A stretch of DNA of 64,000 nucleotides from Maniola hyperantus (GCF_902806685.2 NC_048553.1:2208099-2272098); one strand, 5' to 3'; positions 50,755 through 61,300 are shown, numbered from the stretch's first letter. The notes: generated from the letters alone by a model not told the origin. Program-made: numbers and translations.

Positions 50755-51062
50755 CAGTACGCGTCAGAAATTAATGTACCTACATCGGCCTTTCGAACTT
50801 TAGTTTTTAAGTACGCGTAAAAATTGATAATTACTAGGTATAATATCATCTTACAAAATGTAACAACTGACTTTCAAAAAGTGTAATTTATTTTGAATAA
50901 GCCATTTGATTTGATTTGATTTGCCTTTAGAATGACATTTCGGCTTTGTAGAGCGTTGGCTCTGTCACTCATACCTATATGACATTTTGTCGGTCTCAAC
51001 GATAGAGACAACGCTCTACAAATCTAAAGGTCGATGTACATTACTTTCTGCGGCGTACTGTA
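50755..51062. mobile_element. MITE M2 interrupted by a retroelement tail
   Basis: CAGTACGCGTCAGAAATTAAT and TTACTTTCTGCGGCGTACTG are the ends. The interruption 50794-50933 is flanked by CCTTT duplications (50789-50793 and 50934-50938). Confidence 0.82.
50794..50933 (+). mobile_element. Retroelement tail with (TTTGA)n end
   Basis: ATCATCTTACAAAATGTAAC, TTTCAAAAAGTGTAATTTA and TTTGATTTGATTTGATTTG. Same family as 24895-24998, opposite orientation. Confidence 0.75.
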
Positions 51063-51560
51063 TAATGTAATGTCTGTCAAGGCCCTCTTCGTCAGGAACG
51101 CATAGAGGTATCAAGTTGAAATTAATATCGAGTAGGTACATCGAGTATAAAATCAAGCTTCTAAGTCAACCAATCAAAACTACTAATACGACCATTTTTG
51201 CCCATTTTGCCGCATATTTTGACACAAATAAAATTTATAAGGTTCTTGTGTTGACCTAAAATCATGAAAAGCTAGAAACAAGGTCTCAAAAAATCCGAAA
51301 ATCGGTAATTTTGCAAATAAAAGCATTTAAAAAAGTGGTTTTTGAGTTATCGCTAGAAAATGTGGGAATTTTCACAAACTTTTATTACTAAAAGAGTGCC
51401 ACGTGTAGGACCAAAGCTTTTAGTTAATTTTAAGTCGGGTCCTACGTAGAAAACTTTTCTAAATTCCCATGTTTTTTGGTACTCATAAACTATTTTTAGG
51501 GTTAGCCCGCTTTTTAGCAAAACGACGGGAATACTCCTTTATCATAATATCATAATAATA
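51063..51560. other. Intronic stretch with diverged repeat sequence
   Basis: AATCATGAAAAGCTAGAAAC and CCCATGTTTTTTGGTACTCA hint at a diverged repeat also glimpsed at 18740-18960. No gene. Confidence 0.4.
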
Positions 51561-51566
51561 TTTAGA

Positions 51567-51738
51567 GCCTCAATAGCTCAACCGGTAAAGGAGTGGACTG
51601 AAAACCGAAAGGTCGCCGGTTCAAACCCTGCCCGTTGCACTACTGTCGTACCTACTCCTAGCACAAGCCTGACGCTTTGTTGGAGAGGAAAGGGGAACAT
51701 TAGTCATTTAACATGGCTAATATTCTTAAAAAAAAAAC
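51567..51738 (+). mobile_element. SINE-B, full length
   Basis: GCCTCAATAGCTCAACCGGT, GGTTCAAACCCTGCCC and the body GGAGAGGAAAGGGGAACATT, ending in an A-run. Confidence 0.85.
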
Positions 51739-51739
51739 T

Positions 51740-52260
51740 ACCTGCTCCCTTTTAATATTGTGAGTAATATAAATAGTACGCATCCGTCATGCCCAAAATA
51801 AAAATCTCAACAGTATAATAAAATTTAATATTCCATACCAACATTCATGTAGCGTACCTACGTACACGCCAGGAATTTAATATAATATTCTCACGAAATA
51901 ATTTTCCTGTATACATTTTGGTAGCGATTTAATAAGTAGATAGCTCATAATATAAACCCTGTCTCAAAGAGTTCTCCCTGTGTGGCGTCCGAATAGTTTT
52001 GTATTCAGAGCCGGTATGAGCGAGTAAAGGTTGGCGCGCACTACTCATTATATATTAATAGAAAGAAAGAAAACTAATATCTGATGTTAACGTATTGGAA
52101 GTCATGTTGGATCCAGAATTTTTTATGGGACCACCACGGAAACATCTTCTGTTTATAAAAAAATTTTTGCAAATCGGTCCAGAAACCTCGAAAAAATCGA
52201 TGTACATACATAAAAAAAACGGGCCGAATTGAGAACCACCTCCTTTTAGAAAGTCGGTTA
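51740..52260. other. Intronic stretch with a repeat tail
   Basis: GAATTGAGAACCACCTCCTT and AGAAAGTCGGTTAAAAAG at 52226-52265 recur in part near 25260. No gene. Confidence 0.4.
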
Positions 52261-52306
52261 AAAAGAGACCTATGTCCAGCAGTAGACGTCTGTGGGTTGA
52301 TATAGA
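52261..52306 (+). mobile_element. LINE 3' end fragment
   Basis: GACCTATGTCCAGCAGTAGAC then GTCTGTGGGTTGATATAG is the end of a LINE reading frame, as in many lepidopteran repeats. Confidence 0.6.
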
Positions 52307-52408
52307 GCCTCAATAGCTCAACCCGTAAAGGAGTGGACTGAAAACCGAAAGGCCGACGCGACGGTTCAAACCCCGCCCGTTGCACTAATTGTCGTACCTA
52401 GCCCTAGT
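52307..52408 (+). mobile_element. SINE-B, 3'-truncated
   Basis: A complete tRNA-like head and the start of the body (GTCGTACCTAGCCCTAG) run straight into a LINE fragment. Confidence 0.8.
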
Positions 52409-52680
52409 TGGCCTTGCAGCCGCTTTACTCATATGGGAGCAGGTCATGTGTGCCGTATGCCAGATGAGTTATGGGCAAAATCTGCTTCTTTTTGGACGCC
52501 CCAGAATCATCAACGCCAGCGTGGTCGGCCGAGACGACGTTGGCGTGATGAATTAGATAACTTTACAGTAACGTGGCCTGAAGAGGCACGAAATAGGAAA
52601 TGGTGGAAGGATCGGAGGGAGGCCTTTGCCCAGACGTGGGACAGCACTGATTTAGATTAGATTAGATTCCATAATACGTA
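52409..52680 (+). pseudogene. LINE polyprotein C-terminus
   Basis: The frame 52433-52660 encodes GAGHVCRMPDELWAK, then RQRGRPRRRWRDELDNF and RKWWKDRREAFAQTWD. This is the conserved tail of a LINE polyprotein, ending in a GATTAGATTAGATT simple tail. The RT and endonuclease domains are missing, so it is a 5'-truncated copy. Confidence 0.82.
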
Positions 52681-53465
52681 GGCATGTAAGTGGGCGTCAA
52701 CCTGAAAAACAATACACAGTACAGTTTATAGGGACTGTGAAAACATGGCTTCTATATTTCTCAAGAGGGTTAGCTTAAACTTAAATAGATTATCTTTTAT
52801 ATTTATTTTATTCTCTACCACTACTACCGCTTTATTCAGTTCTCTGTTATAGTAACAAACATATTTTATTTTATTTTATCGCTAAGCGTCGCGGGGATTT
52901 AAGTTTTTAAAAACTCCTGGGGAAATCTTTGTTTCATGAAATAAATGTAACCTATAACGGTTTTAAATAGATACCTAGGGCAAGTATAGGTATGTCACAT
53001 AACATCAGGTGACCCGTCTGCTCGTTCGCTCGCCATTTTTATAAAAATTGTATATAACTCCGTCATTTTTCAGGTTATCTCCATGAAAATTAGTATTTGG
53101 TCTTCGGTCAAAAATGAAGAAATATGCGTTTGAGAATTTTTTGAAATTCCACCCCCTCTCCCATTTTCAAAAAGCCACTCAAGTGAAGCCGGGGTGGGTC
53201 AGCTAGATAGATATATTTTACGAAGGAATTATTTTAAGGAAATCTCTATCGCTTTTCGTGAGAGATTGCAATTTGATAGCGTTTCAGCAACACTAATGTA
53301 CCGTTGAGCGCTGATATTTGACACGCGACGTCAAATGAAATTTTAATCTAGCAACAACTGACGCTCCCTAGGTTTGCCCGAGAACTAAGCTAAGGTTTAA
53401 GCGTGAAAACGTCAATCAAAATTACCTGCAACAATGAATCTACTGTCAATTCAGAGTTATTTTAC
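52681..53465. other. Stretch with a LINE tail and a Helitron-like end
   Basis: ACATCAGGTGACCCGTCTGCT at 53001 is a LINE 3' motif also at 58380. GAAGCCGGGGTGGGTCAGCTAG at 53187-53208 looks like another Helitron family 3' end (+). No gene. Confidence 0.5.
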
Positions 53466-53467
53466 CT

Positions 53468-53762
53468 CAGTACCCGTAGTACAAGATTTTACGTCTCACC
53501 AAACCAAACCAAATTCGAGAGTCGAAATACTTCCGCGTTACAGTAAAATGGACCTAAACCGCCTTGAATTGAAGTCAAATATTCAATGCCACTGATTTTA
53601 ATTTCGCAATGTTTCCGCTTGGAGCGCTGGCTGTAGAAGTGTAGACAAACTTGAGCTTTAAAACAAGGTCTTTAAGATCCAGTTTACTGTAACGCGGAAG
53701 TATTTCGACTCTCGAATTTGGTTTGGTTTGGTGAGACGTAAAATCTTGTACTACGGGTACTG
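53468..53762. mobile_element. MITE M3, complete (295 bp)
   Basis: CAGTACCCGTAGTACAAGAT at the left and ATCTTGTACTACGGGTACTG at the right begin inverted arms of about 85 bases, which include CACCAAACCAAACCAAATTC and ACTTCCGCGTTACAGTAAA. Non-coding. Fragments are at 21897 and 30004. Confidence 0.9.
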
Positions 53763-53851
53763 GTTATCAAATTAGTGAAATTGAATAGTAAAATTTGTTG
53801 CCATGTTCATGTCTGACTTAAGAACTTTACTTTTAAGAGTTAACTACTTTT

Positions 53852-54200
53852 TAGGGTTCTGTACCTCAAAAGGAAAAACTGTCTGTCAAGAAACCTATAG
53901 GGTACTTCCCGTTGACCAAGAATCATGAAATTTGGCTAAAATCCGTGAATTCGTGATTACATCATAAGAAAAAAGTTAAAATGTGTTCATCTACAAATTT
54001 TGCTATTTTCAACTTTCAAAGTAAGATTACTATACCAAAAGAGGTATCATATGAAAGGGCTTTACTTGTACATGTTAAAACAGATTTTTATTTATTTTTA
54101 GGCATAATAGTTTTTGATTTATCGTGCAAAATGTTGATAAAATACGATTGTAGTACGGAACCCTCAGTGCACGAGGCTGACTCGCACTGGGCCGGTTTTA
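53852..54200 (-). repeat. GGTTCCGTA-class repeat, nearly full
   Basis: TTTTTAGGGTTCTGTACCTC to GTAGTACGGAACCCTCAGTG and GACTCGCACTGGGCCGG. Confidence 0.72.
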
Positions 54201-54491
54201 TTCAATCAAACAAATGAGAAAGCAAACTCAATTCGTACTAAAGCGTCCTTCCAAGGTTTTGCAGCAATCGTAAATTACGTGATTAAGTGGAAATTTTCAC
54301 TTCATTTACTTCATTTATTTTTTGTCTGACACTCAATTTCCTTCTTTGTTCCCTTTATCTGAAACACTTACTTTATTCTTTTCTTAGTATCTTTTATACC
54401 GTGAATGTAAAAAGGCTCAAAAGAACTTATCTTTGAACGAGAGATAGCAACATGACCCGTTTTAACTATAGCCGCGTTCACAAATGTCATA

Positions 54492-54580
54492 GCCTCAATA
54501 GCTTGACCAATATCAGTGGCGGATTTGCCCTAAGGCCCAGTAGGCCCGGGCCTAGGGCGGCCCGATATTATGGACGGTGA
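54492..54580 (+). mobile_element. SINE-B head broken by a hAT-like end
   Basis: GCCTCAATAGCTTGACCAATA is interrupted after AT by CAGTGGCGGATTTGCCCTAA, a CAGTGGCG hAT-type terminus. The other end of that element was not found. Confidence 0.55.
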
Positions 54581-54599
54581 CAAAAAATCACTAATGATA

Positions 54600-55170
54600 A
54601 CAAGAAATAACTTAAAGTACAAAGTAGTAAATATTCTAAAAGCTCGCGCAAATTATGGCGGGCCGCACTGCATCGCATCGTATAACAATAATCTACCTAA
54701 ATCATTTTTCAAACCTCTCTGATCATGATGATGATTCATAATAATAGTATTGTCATTTAAGCCACACGAATTTGTAAAATTTCAGTTCGGTAGGACAAAT
54801 AGAAGTAGCCAAAAAATCAGTTACCAATTTCGACGGAATGACGATACATTATATGAACAAAACAACCTAAAATGAAATTAAAATTTAAAAATTCTCCAAT
54901 TCTAACAGACTCGTGATATATTATTATTATTCTTTGTCAGTATTCAGCGGTTCCAGCCTCCAAAGATGCCTAAGGCTGATTAAAATTCCCTTTTAGTTTG
55001 ATGAGTTTCGAGGGCTTTGCATTGATTTTAATTGGCTAAGTAAATGGTGGTATAATTTCAGGATATTCGCTGTGGAATTGAGATTTTATCGCTTTTGTTT
55101 GTATTGTACCTACAATGGAGCGCAATACTTACCAGAGTTGTTGCGGATGCTAATATTTTGACTATTTCAT
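54600..55170. other. Intronic stretch, no feature
   Basis: Nothing recognised. Confidence 0.35.
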
Positions 55171-55174
55171 GTTA

Positions 55175-55419
55175 GTTCATGATTAGTTCATGACCACAAT
55201 TTAATTTTTTTTGTGTGATGTAGGCCTAAATTCACGGTTTTCAGATTTTTCCCCGAATGTCTGCTATAAGACCTACCTACCTGCCAAATTTCATGATTCT
55301 AGGTCAACGGGAAGTACCCTGTAGGTTTCTTGACAGCCCGACAGACAGACAGACAGACAGACAACAAAGTGATCCTATAAGGGTTCCGTTTTCGTTTTGA
55401 GGTACAGAACCCTAAAAAC
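55175..55419 (+). repeat. GGTTCCGTA-class repeat, 3' half
   Basis: TTAGTTCATGACCACAATTTA, ATTCTAGGTCAACGGGAAGT, (CAGA)n and GAGGTACAGAACCCTAAAAA. Confidence 0.72.
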
Positions 55420-55475
55420 GGCACTTGGTCAGCGTGGTGGACTATGGCCTAAACTATACTCATTCTCTTCTAACT
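55420..55475 (+). mobile_element. SINE-A fragment
   Basis: CACTTGGTCAGCGTGGTGGA then CTATGGCCTAAACTATACTC. Confidence 0.55.
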
Positions 55476-55479
55476 AAGC

Positions 55480-56060
55480 ATAATATTATAGTTTGCCTTG
55501 GAATGCGTAGGATCGTAACATCTATCAAACGGGTGTAATTTGAACCTACGACCTTTCGGATATCCGCCTGTTATCCAATCAAAAGACATTACTAAGTCTA
55601 TCTAGAATCCTGATGACGCTACTTTCATAATTGGGTATTTTCCTACTTTTGAATTTGATTTAATATTATTACTTTATTATAAACTAGGATAAAAATAATG
55701 ACGTACGCTGAAAAAAAATTAAAATCCAACAAAGATTTACAAAGTTACAGGCATTTTAATTTTGGAGTGGGAGGGTCTTCTATCCCTTTCTCGCAAAACG
55801 AAAATTTGTATGAAACCGCACGAAGCTACTATGGCATTAGTAGGTGTGACGTCAAAATGCTGTATCGCTAACTCTGTCTAATCAGAAATATTTAAATGCT
55901 TATAACTTTTTTGTTATTTGATCGATTTCATTAGTTGTTTCAGTTCAATGCAGTTAGTGAAAGTATTTTCGCTTGATCAGTTGCACATTATCATCATCAT
56001 CATCATCATCGTAACCCATCGCGGACCCACTACCTATACCTACTGTGGCGGTCACCACAA
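55480..56060. other. Intronic stretch, no feature
   Basis: A CATCATCATCATCATC run at 55990-56010 resembles a SINE-A tail, but only a fragment follows. No gene. Confidence 0.4.
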
Positions 56061-56066
56061 TTGGGT

Positions 56067-56129
56067 ACCTATAGGGTACACCGTAGGAAACTTATAGGGT
56101 ATAGGTTTCCTACGGTGTACCCTATAGGT
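56067..56129. repeat. Perfect 25-bp inverted repeat with 13-base loop
   Basis: ACCTATAGGGTACACCGTAG (56067-56086, arm to 56091) and its exact inverse at 56105-56129. GGGTACCTATAGGGTA-type words overlap the arms. Confidence 0.93.
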
Positions 56130-56146
56130 TCCTATTATAAAGCAGC

Positions 56147-56442
56147 AATGGAGAACCAACCCATGTCAAATGAGCTCGGTGGCTATTATTCAGTTTTAGA
56201 CACAAATCACGCCGCAGCTCAGATGCCGGGTGGATCTAATGAGCAATGACCTTAATCCAGCCCAATCGACTAATATACGTTGTCACTTATCACAGCTACA
56301 TCACACACCCTCGACACTATTCTGGAATGCACTTCAAAAGGCAGAGCAGTTCTGTGTGAGGTCTATTCAGTGCGATCCAATTAGTGTTGCAGTGCCACGA
56401 GAGTGTACATACTTAGGATTACGCATTTTTTCGTATTTTTAA
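56147..56442 (+). other. Two short overlapping frames of unknown origin
   Basis: From ATG at 56148 a 33-residue frame reads MENQPMSNELGGYYSVLDTN then about 13 more residues to a stop at 56247. A second frame continues to 56442 (LNPAQSTNIRCHLSQLHHT). I do not recognise either. A broken mobile-element ORF or chance are both possible. Confidence 0.25.
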
Positions 56443-56581
56443 ATGTGGCTGTGAAATGTTTTATCGCGTAGACTGAAAGGAGACTGTACACTGTACAAGT
56501 GTGTACATTTTATTGCGTAGGCACGTTCGATGAAAGAAAAAAAATTTTGACCAATCATATTATTTTTATAATACGTAGGTA

Positions 56582-56786
56582 CTAGCTTTTTCTCGAGACT
56601 TCGTCCGCGTGAACTACACAAATTTCAAACCCGTATTTTACCTCCTTGGGGATTGCATTTTTAAAAATCCTTTCTTAGCGGATGTGTACGTCATAATAGC
56701 TATCTGCGTGCTAAATTTCAGTCCGATCCAATCAGTAGTTTGAGCTGCGCGTTGATAGATTAGTCAGTCACCTTTTCCTTGTAAAA
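56582..56786 (-). mobile_element. H2 Helitron
   Basis: The minus strand ends CGCGGACGAAGTCTCGAGAA then AAGCTAG; the interior has GGACTGAAATTTAGCACGCAG and a GACTGACTAATC run. The TC end is worn. Confidence 0.7.
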
Positions 56787-56839
56787 TAGTGGTTCGAATT
56801 TTGTGTAGTCCACGCGGACGCAGCGCGGGCATAAGCTAG
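56787..56839 (+). mobile_element. H2 Helitron 3' end
   Basis: TGTGTAGTCCACGCGGACGC, GCGCGGGCATAAGCTAG. Directly followed by another Helitron start. Confidence 0.72.
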
Positions 56840-56900
56840 TCTAAATATATACAAGGAAAAGCTCACAGACTGACTGACCGACTGCCTGACTGACTGACAA
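56840..56900 (+). mobile_element. H2 Helitron 5' end, head-to-tail with the previous one
   Basis: TCTAAATATATACAAGGAAA then GCTCACAGACTGACTGACCG begins at the base after CTAG. Confidence 0.7.
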
Positions 56901-57224
56901 AAAGAAGTGTAATACATTACACACTCCTCGCAATGAAGAGAGAGAATGAAAAGTGAAGTGAGTAAACACCCTAATAGTAAGTACGAGGGGAAGTTTTTCT
57001 CAGAGTTTCCTGACACAATATTTGGCTTACAATGTTTGCGTGGCTTATTAAATTTCATTATTGGACGACCTTTTACGAGTTGTTTCTTTTGTTTGGCGCA
57101 TTTAATGGACTGGGGTTTACGATATTAATTACAGTCCATACGTATATTTTATCTCTCGTATTGAGTATGGATCATGGACCTAGAATACAAACTTTGGAGA
57201 AATGTCACGATTTGACATCCCATG
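56900..57224. other. Intronic stretch, no feature
   Basis: Short frames at 56946-57238 have no recognisable domain. Confidence 0.35.
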
Positions 57225-57385
57225 AGGGGAAAATCTAAAAACCGTGGATTTGTGGTTTCATCACAAGAAAAAAATTAAAATATGTTCATGCAATTTTAGG
57301 CATCCTAATAGTTTTTGATTTATCGTGCAAAATGTCGATAAAATACGATTGTAGTACGGACTCGCAATTGGCCGGGTTTTTTTAA
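57225..57385 (-). repeat. GGTTCCGTA-class repeat, fragment
   Basis: AAAACCGTGGATTTGTGGTTT, GTTTTTGATTTATCGTGCAAA and GATTGTAGTACGGACTCGCA. Confidence 0.65.
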
Positions 57386-57389
57386 AACT

Positions 57390-57955
57390 TTTAACGTATT
57401 TGTTATCAAATTAGCAAATCCGTACAAAACAAAATGTCCTCCTATTAAATTCCCCAAAATAAATACCTCTGACATTTTCAGTTAGCGTATAAAATGAAAG
57501 TCACGCTAACTGCTAAATGAATATTTGAGCCGTTAAACAAATATATACTTTTTACCGTTTTCATAAAGTTCACTTTGTAATTCACGGAATTAAATTGGTA
57601 TTTGTTAAACTAGACATTGGAATGTAACACGTTTTATTAATTATTTCAAAAGTCTTAATTAATAAAACAGTTGTGATTTACTTATTGAAATTTTCGTTTT
57701 AATTATACATAAACCACTACCTACTTCTGTGGGGGTAGTGATTATTATAGAAGGAATACAGAAATAAATAAAGCCTTTATTGCTGAATTTACATTTAACA
57801 ATTAATTTAAATCTCGCACTTTAGTTTGTGGCGGTTGCCTCAGATGCAACTAGATGGCGCTGTTCAATCGATAACATTTCATGACGTAGTCCCGAACAAT
57901 TGTACCACCGATAATAATCGCACTAACGGAGTTTTCTTGTACAGGAACGCTAAAT
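57390..57955. other. Intronic stretch, possible antisense LINE tail
   Basis: AATAAATAAAGCCTTTATTGC at 57763 resembles an antisense retroelement 3' end; nothing else identified. Confidence 0.4.
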
Positions 57956-57959
57956 CACT

Positions 57960-58120
57960 TGGCGGCGCGGCTTTGTCGGTAGGGTGGTAACTAGCCACGA
58001 CCGAAGTCTCCCACCAGACCAGACCAAAAATTTAGAAATTATAAAATTCCAAATCCCTGCCAGGAATCGAACCCGGTACCTCCCACTAATACAGCACTTA
58101 CCACTGCGCCAGACGCGCAC
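57960..58120 (-). mobile_element. SINE-C, head half
   Basis: The minus strand reads GGCGCAGTGGTAAGTGCTG, GGTTCGATTCCTGGCAGGG, AATTTTATAATTTCTAAAT, GGTCTGGTCTGGTGGGAG and GTGGCTAGTTACCACC. The A- and B-box motifs are the clearest of the family. Confidence 0.82.
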
Positions 58121-58123
58121 TCA

Positions 58124-58490
58124 ACATCACAAAGTCCGTAGTAATCTGTCTGAGATCTTTATTCAAATCCGGCGTCCGCAGAACAGCGTTTGCATTTCCC
58201 GGCCGAAGTTTTTCGCGCATTAACACAAGCCGTATTAAATCACGAGCGAAACTTTTCCCTGCAAATGTTATATAGCAAACTTGCTGAATTCCCATTAGAT
58301 TACAACATGTGGGTTTTCAAGAGGCGGATCAACAAATTCCTCGTACTGGAAATGTTCATGGGCGGCGGTAATCACTTAACATCAGGTGACCCGCATGATC
58401 GTTTGCCCACCATTTTTAAAAAAAGCTTAAGATGCAAGCCTTGAGGACCGCTTTAACCGGATTTGCAGACTCTCTATCAGCCCACTGCAA
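58124..58490. repeat. Local direct duplication, copy 1
   Basis: ACATCACAAAGTCCGTAGTA, CTGTCTGAGATCTTTATTCAA, CCGGCGTCCGCAGAACAG and CAAGCCGTATTAAATCACGA recur at 58548. This copy is lengthened by a LINE fragment at about 58284-58425. Confidence 0.88.
58284..58426 (+). mobile_element. LINE 3' fragment within copy 1
   Basis: The frame reads YNMWVFKRRINKFLVLEMF, followed by GGGCGGCGGTAATCACTTAAC, ATCAGGTGACCCGCATGATC and a final A-run: a 5'-truncated LINE end. Confidence 0.72.
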
Positions 58491-58547
58491 AATAATTCTA
58501 GTGGTAACAAAGATAAGCGTACAAAGACAAATACAAATCACCAACAT

Positions 58548-58800
58548 CACAAAGTCCATAGTAATCTGTCTGAGATCTTTATTCAAACCCGGCGTCCGCA
58601 AACCAAGCGTCCGCAGAACAGGCGTCCCCAATTCCCGGGCAAAGTTTTTCGAGCATTAAAACAAGCCGTATTAAATCAGAAGCGAAACTTTTGCGAAATG
58701 TTATATAACAAAATCTTGCTAAATGCTAATATACGAGCCTTGAGGTTTGTTTTAACTGGACTTGAATAGGTACTCTATGTCTGTCGACTGCAAAATTAGT
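58548..58800. repeat. Local direct duplication, copy 2
   Basis: Same blocks as copy 1, including GAGCCTTGAGG and TTTTAACTGGACTTG, without the LINE insert. It has an extra AAACCAAGCGTCCGCAG unit. Confidence 0.88.
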
Positions 58801-59059
58801 GCCCATTTGTAATACTTATTTGTAGGCTTAGTAAAATGTTGCTCATTTCGACAACGTTGATAGATTTCGAGTATTGAAATCTGTATAACGCCTAAGATTG
58901 TTATTGGTAGCGTCTAAGTAAAAGAACATGAACCTTAATCTAATGCATTTATTTCATGATTATTCGTAGATTGGAAGATTGCGCTTGAAATTCATAGATT
59001 TAGTTCGTGGTTTAACACATAATAATATATGTAAGTAGCGAATAGTTAAACTGACTAGT
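58801..59059. other. Intronic stretch, no feature
   Basis: Nothing recognised. Confidence 0.35.
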
Positions 59060-59230
59060 TAGTTATTTTGACACAGTTACATGGATTGTGGTCACAACGG
59101 GATTGCTGTGTTGCGAGACGTGCAAATGGAGCTGACACGGGATATCTAACAAGAAGGTTTCACAGCACCACAGTCTCGTCATAACTACGATCGAAATATG
59201 TGTAACTAGATCGATTAACTATCTACTTAT
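59060..59230. mobile_element. Diverged M5-like foldback element
   Basis: GTTATTTTGACACAGTTACA, GTGGTCACAACGGGATTGCTG and the inverse CACCACAGTCTCGTCATAACT resemble the 7541 and 46530 copies. Confidence 0.5.
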
Positions 59231-59239
59231 CGTCAATTT

Positions 59240-59895
59240 ATCCATCGTCTTATTAATCGTGATTTTACCACAGATTTAACTTCCTACTTAGGTGCATTTA
59301 CAATAGATTGATGTTTTAAAGTCGATTATTCCATATCACCAATTTTTATTAAACTTTGCGCATGGAGCGCTGGCTGATATGGTTGTTTGTTTGAGTTCGA
59401 ATTTAGGTCCATTTTACTTTGACGTTATAGTGTGTCGATGCTCGAAATCTCTTAACGTTTTCGTCATATGCTTTGTACTAAGCCTTCTGATGATTCCCCA
59501 GGCGGTATTATGTCTATGTTACGCTATGTTATGTTCAATCCCTTGGCAATACCGACCGTTTGGTATAAGACGTATCCCCAAGGGGTGTTACATCCTGATA
59601 TAATGTCAGTTAGAGGTTTCCTCTGTTATGTGGAGGTTTCGCAGCAATTTCCAAACTGTTAGGTATTTATGTCTCTGAAAATATTCTCGAAAACGGTACA
59701 GCTACGGGTTTTTCACCACACCGTTTGATGTTTTAGGAGGTTAGGACCCAGTAGTCTTAAAATAACTTAAAACAAGCACATTGAAGATTGTTGTTCTTGC
59801 CTAATTACTAGTTATTAATAAAGCCACCGTGAGCCAAATCTAAAAGTTATTATTAACACAGTTATTTTGGGGGTTGACTAATATAGTCCGCGACA
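59240..59895. other. Intronic stretch, no feature
   Basis: Two overlapping short frames at 59379-59662 lack any domain. Confidence 0.4.
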
Positions 59896-59901
59896 AATTG
59901 A

Positions 59902-59925
59902 GATGGCAATCGGGGTATGAAGAAA
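59902..59925. mobile_element. M4 end fragment
   Basis: GATGGCAATCGGGGTATGA only. Confidence 0.6.
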
Positions 59926-60014
59926 TTCTTTTACTGATATTATCTACTATAATAATATTATGTCATACTACGTTGTCCCCGAGTGTTATAACTACCTAGG
60001 CTATAAATTATATC

Positions 60015-60043
60015 ATACGGACGAAGCCTCGGGGAGAAGCTAG
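60015..60043 (+). mobile_element. Helitron 3' stub
   Basis: CATACGGACGAAGCCTCGGG then GAGAAGCTAG next to T. Confidence 0.55.
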
Positions 60044-60114
60044 TCTTTTACAAAAGAAATAAAAACCGGTAAGACGTGCGAAAGAAATAATAACACTAGG
60101 TAGGTATGTACTTT

Positions 60115-60678
60115 TTAAATTTTTAAATTGCATGGCGGCCATTATGAAATTTGCCTTTTATATTTGTTGTTACCTACTTATCATCATGATCAACCCATCA
60201 CCGGCTCACTACAGAGCACGGGTCTCCTCTCAGAGTGAGAAGGGTTTTGGCCATAGTCTACCACGCTGGCCATGTGCGGATTGGTAGACTTCACACACCT
60301 TTGAGAACATTATGAAAAACTCTCGGGCATGCAGGTTTCCTCACGATGTTTTCCTTCACCGTTAAAGGAAGTGATATTTAATTACTTAAAACGCACATAA
60401 CTCCGAAAAGTTAGAGGTGCGTGCCCGGGATCGAACCCTCGACCTCCGATTAGAAGACGGACGTCCTAACCACTAGGCTATCACAGCTTTTTTTTGTTGT
60501 TACCTATACCTAGCAGCAATAGAAATACACTCTGTGAAAATATCAACTCATTACCTATTAGGTACAGTTCATGAAATACGTGCCGCTGACGGACGGACGG
60601 ACAGACTGACGGACGAACGGACAGTGGAGGCAGGCACCCTAATAGGGTCCCTTCAAGTACGAAGCCCTAAAAAGATAA
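60115..60678 (-). repeat. GGTTCCGTA-class repeat (second subfamily) split by SINE-A
   Basis: GCATGGCGGCCATTATGAAAT on the left and AATACACTCTGTGAAAATAT, (GACGGACG)n and TAATAGGGTCCC on the right are one element. Confidence 0.78.
60177..60492 (-). mobile_element. SINE-A, full length, with 14-bp target duplication
   Basis: Flanked by TTTGTTGTTACCTA at 60163-60176 and 60493-60506. The head, B-box and body are intact. Confidence 0.93.
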
Positions 60679-60680
60679 TG

Positions 60681-60974
60681 TACTCATAAATTACGGCCGA
60701 AATTTTATCTAGTAAAGTATTGTTACGAGATCTCGTATAAGATAGATAGATATACTTAAGATAGATATAAACCTGAGTTTAAGAACACAGCTGTAGTGCT
60801 TTATGCCGGTAAATAGGTTATAAGACCGGGGATTTTACTGCCCACTATACAATATCGTCATTGCGCCATACACAACAATAATTATAGTTTTGTTTTAGCT
60901 TTATAGTGGCGTGCATAGTTTTTAGTCACGGAACAGTTTCTTTTTTAAATATTGGCATAGGAATGAAATTAATC
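60681..60974. other. Intronic stretch, no feature
   Basis: Nothing recognised. Confidence 0.35.
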
Positions 60975-61300
60975 CAATCAAATCCATCAGCCTGTTTGCG
61001 TCCACTGCTGGACATAGGCCTTTCCAAGAGCGCGCCAAATTGGCGCTGCTCATTAGAAGTAGTGCCCATACTGTCCACGCTGGGCAGGCGGGTTGGTCAG
61101 CGCAGGGCTGAAGGCTATTTCGCACCAGTGACGCTGCTGCCCGTCTCTGGTCTGTATTATTTAAAGCCAAGCCATATGGAATGGTTATCCCGCCATTCTT
61201 CGGTCGCCATATCCTCGTCCGCTGATTCGCAGGGGGCACCACGTGCATGTGAGGTTGACATTTGGGGTGCTAAGATGTTAGCGCACCCCCTTACCCCACC
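60975..61300 (-). pseudogene. LINE C-terminal remnant
   Basis: The minus strand encodes WKGLCPAVDANRLMDLIGLI near 60980-61030, the end block of a LINE polyprotein. A further frame upstream (KNGGITIPYGLALNNTDQRR) is not recognised. A TTGATTGGATTAA-like tail follows. Dead fragment. Confidence 0.65.
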
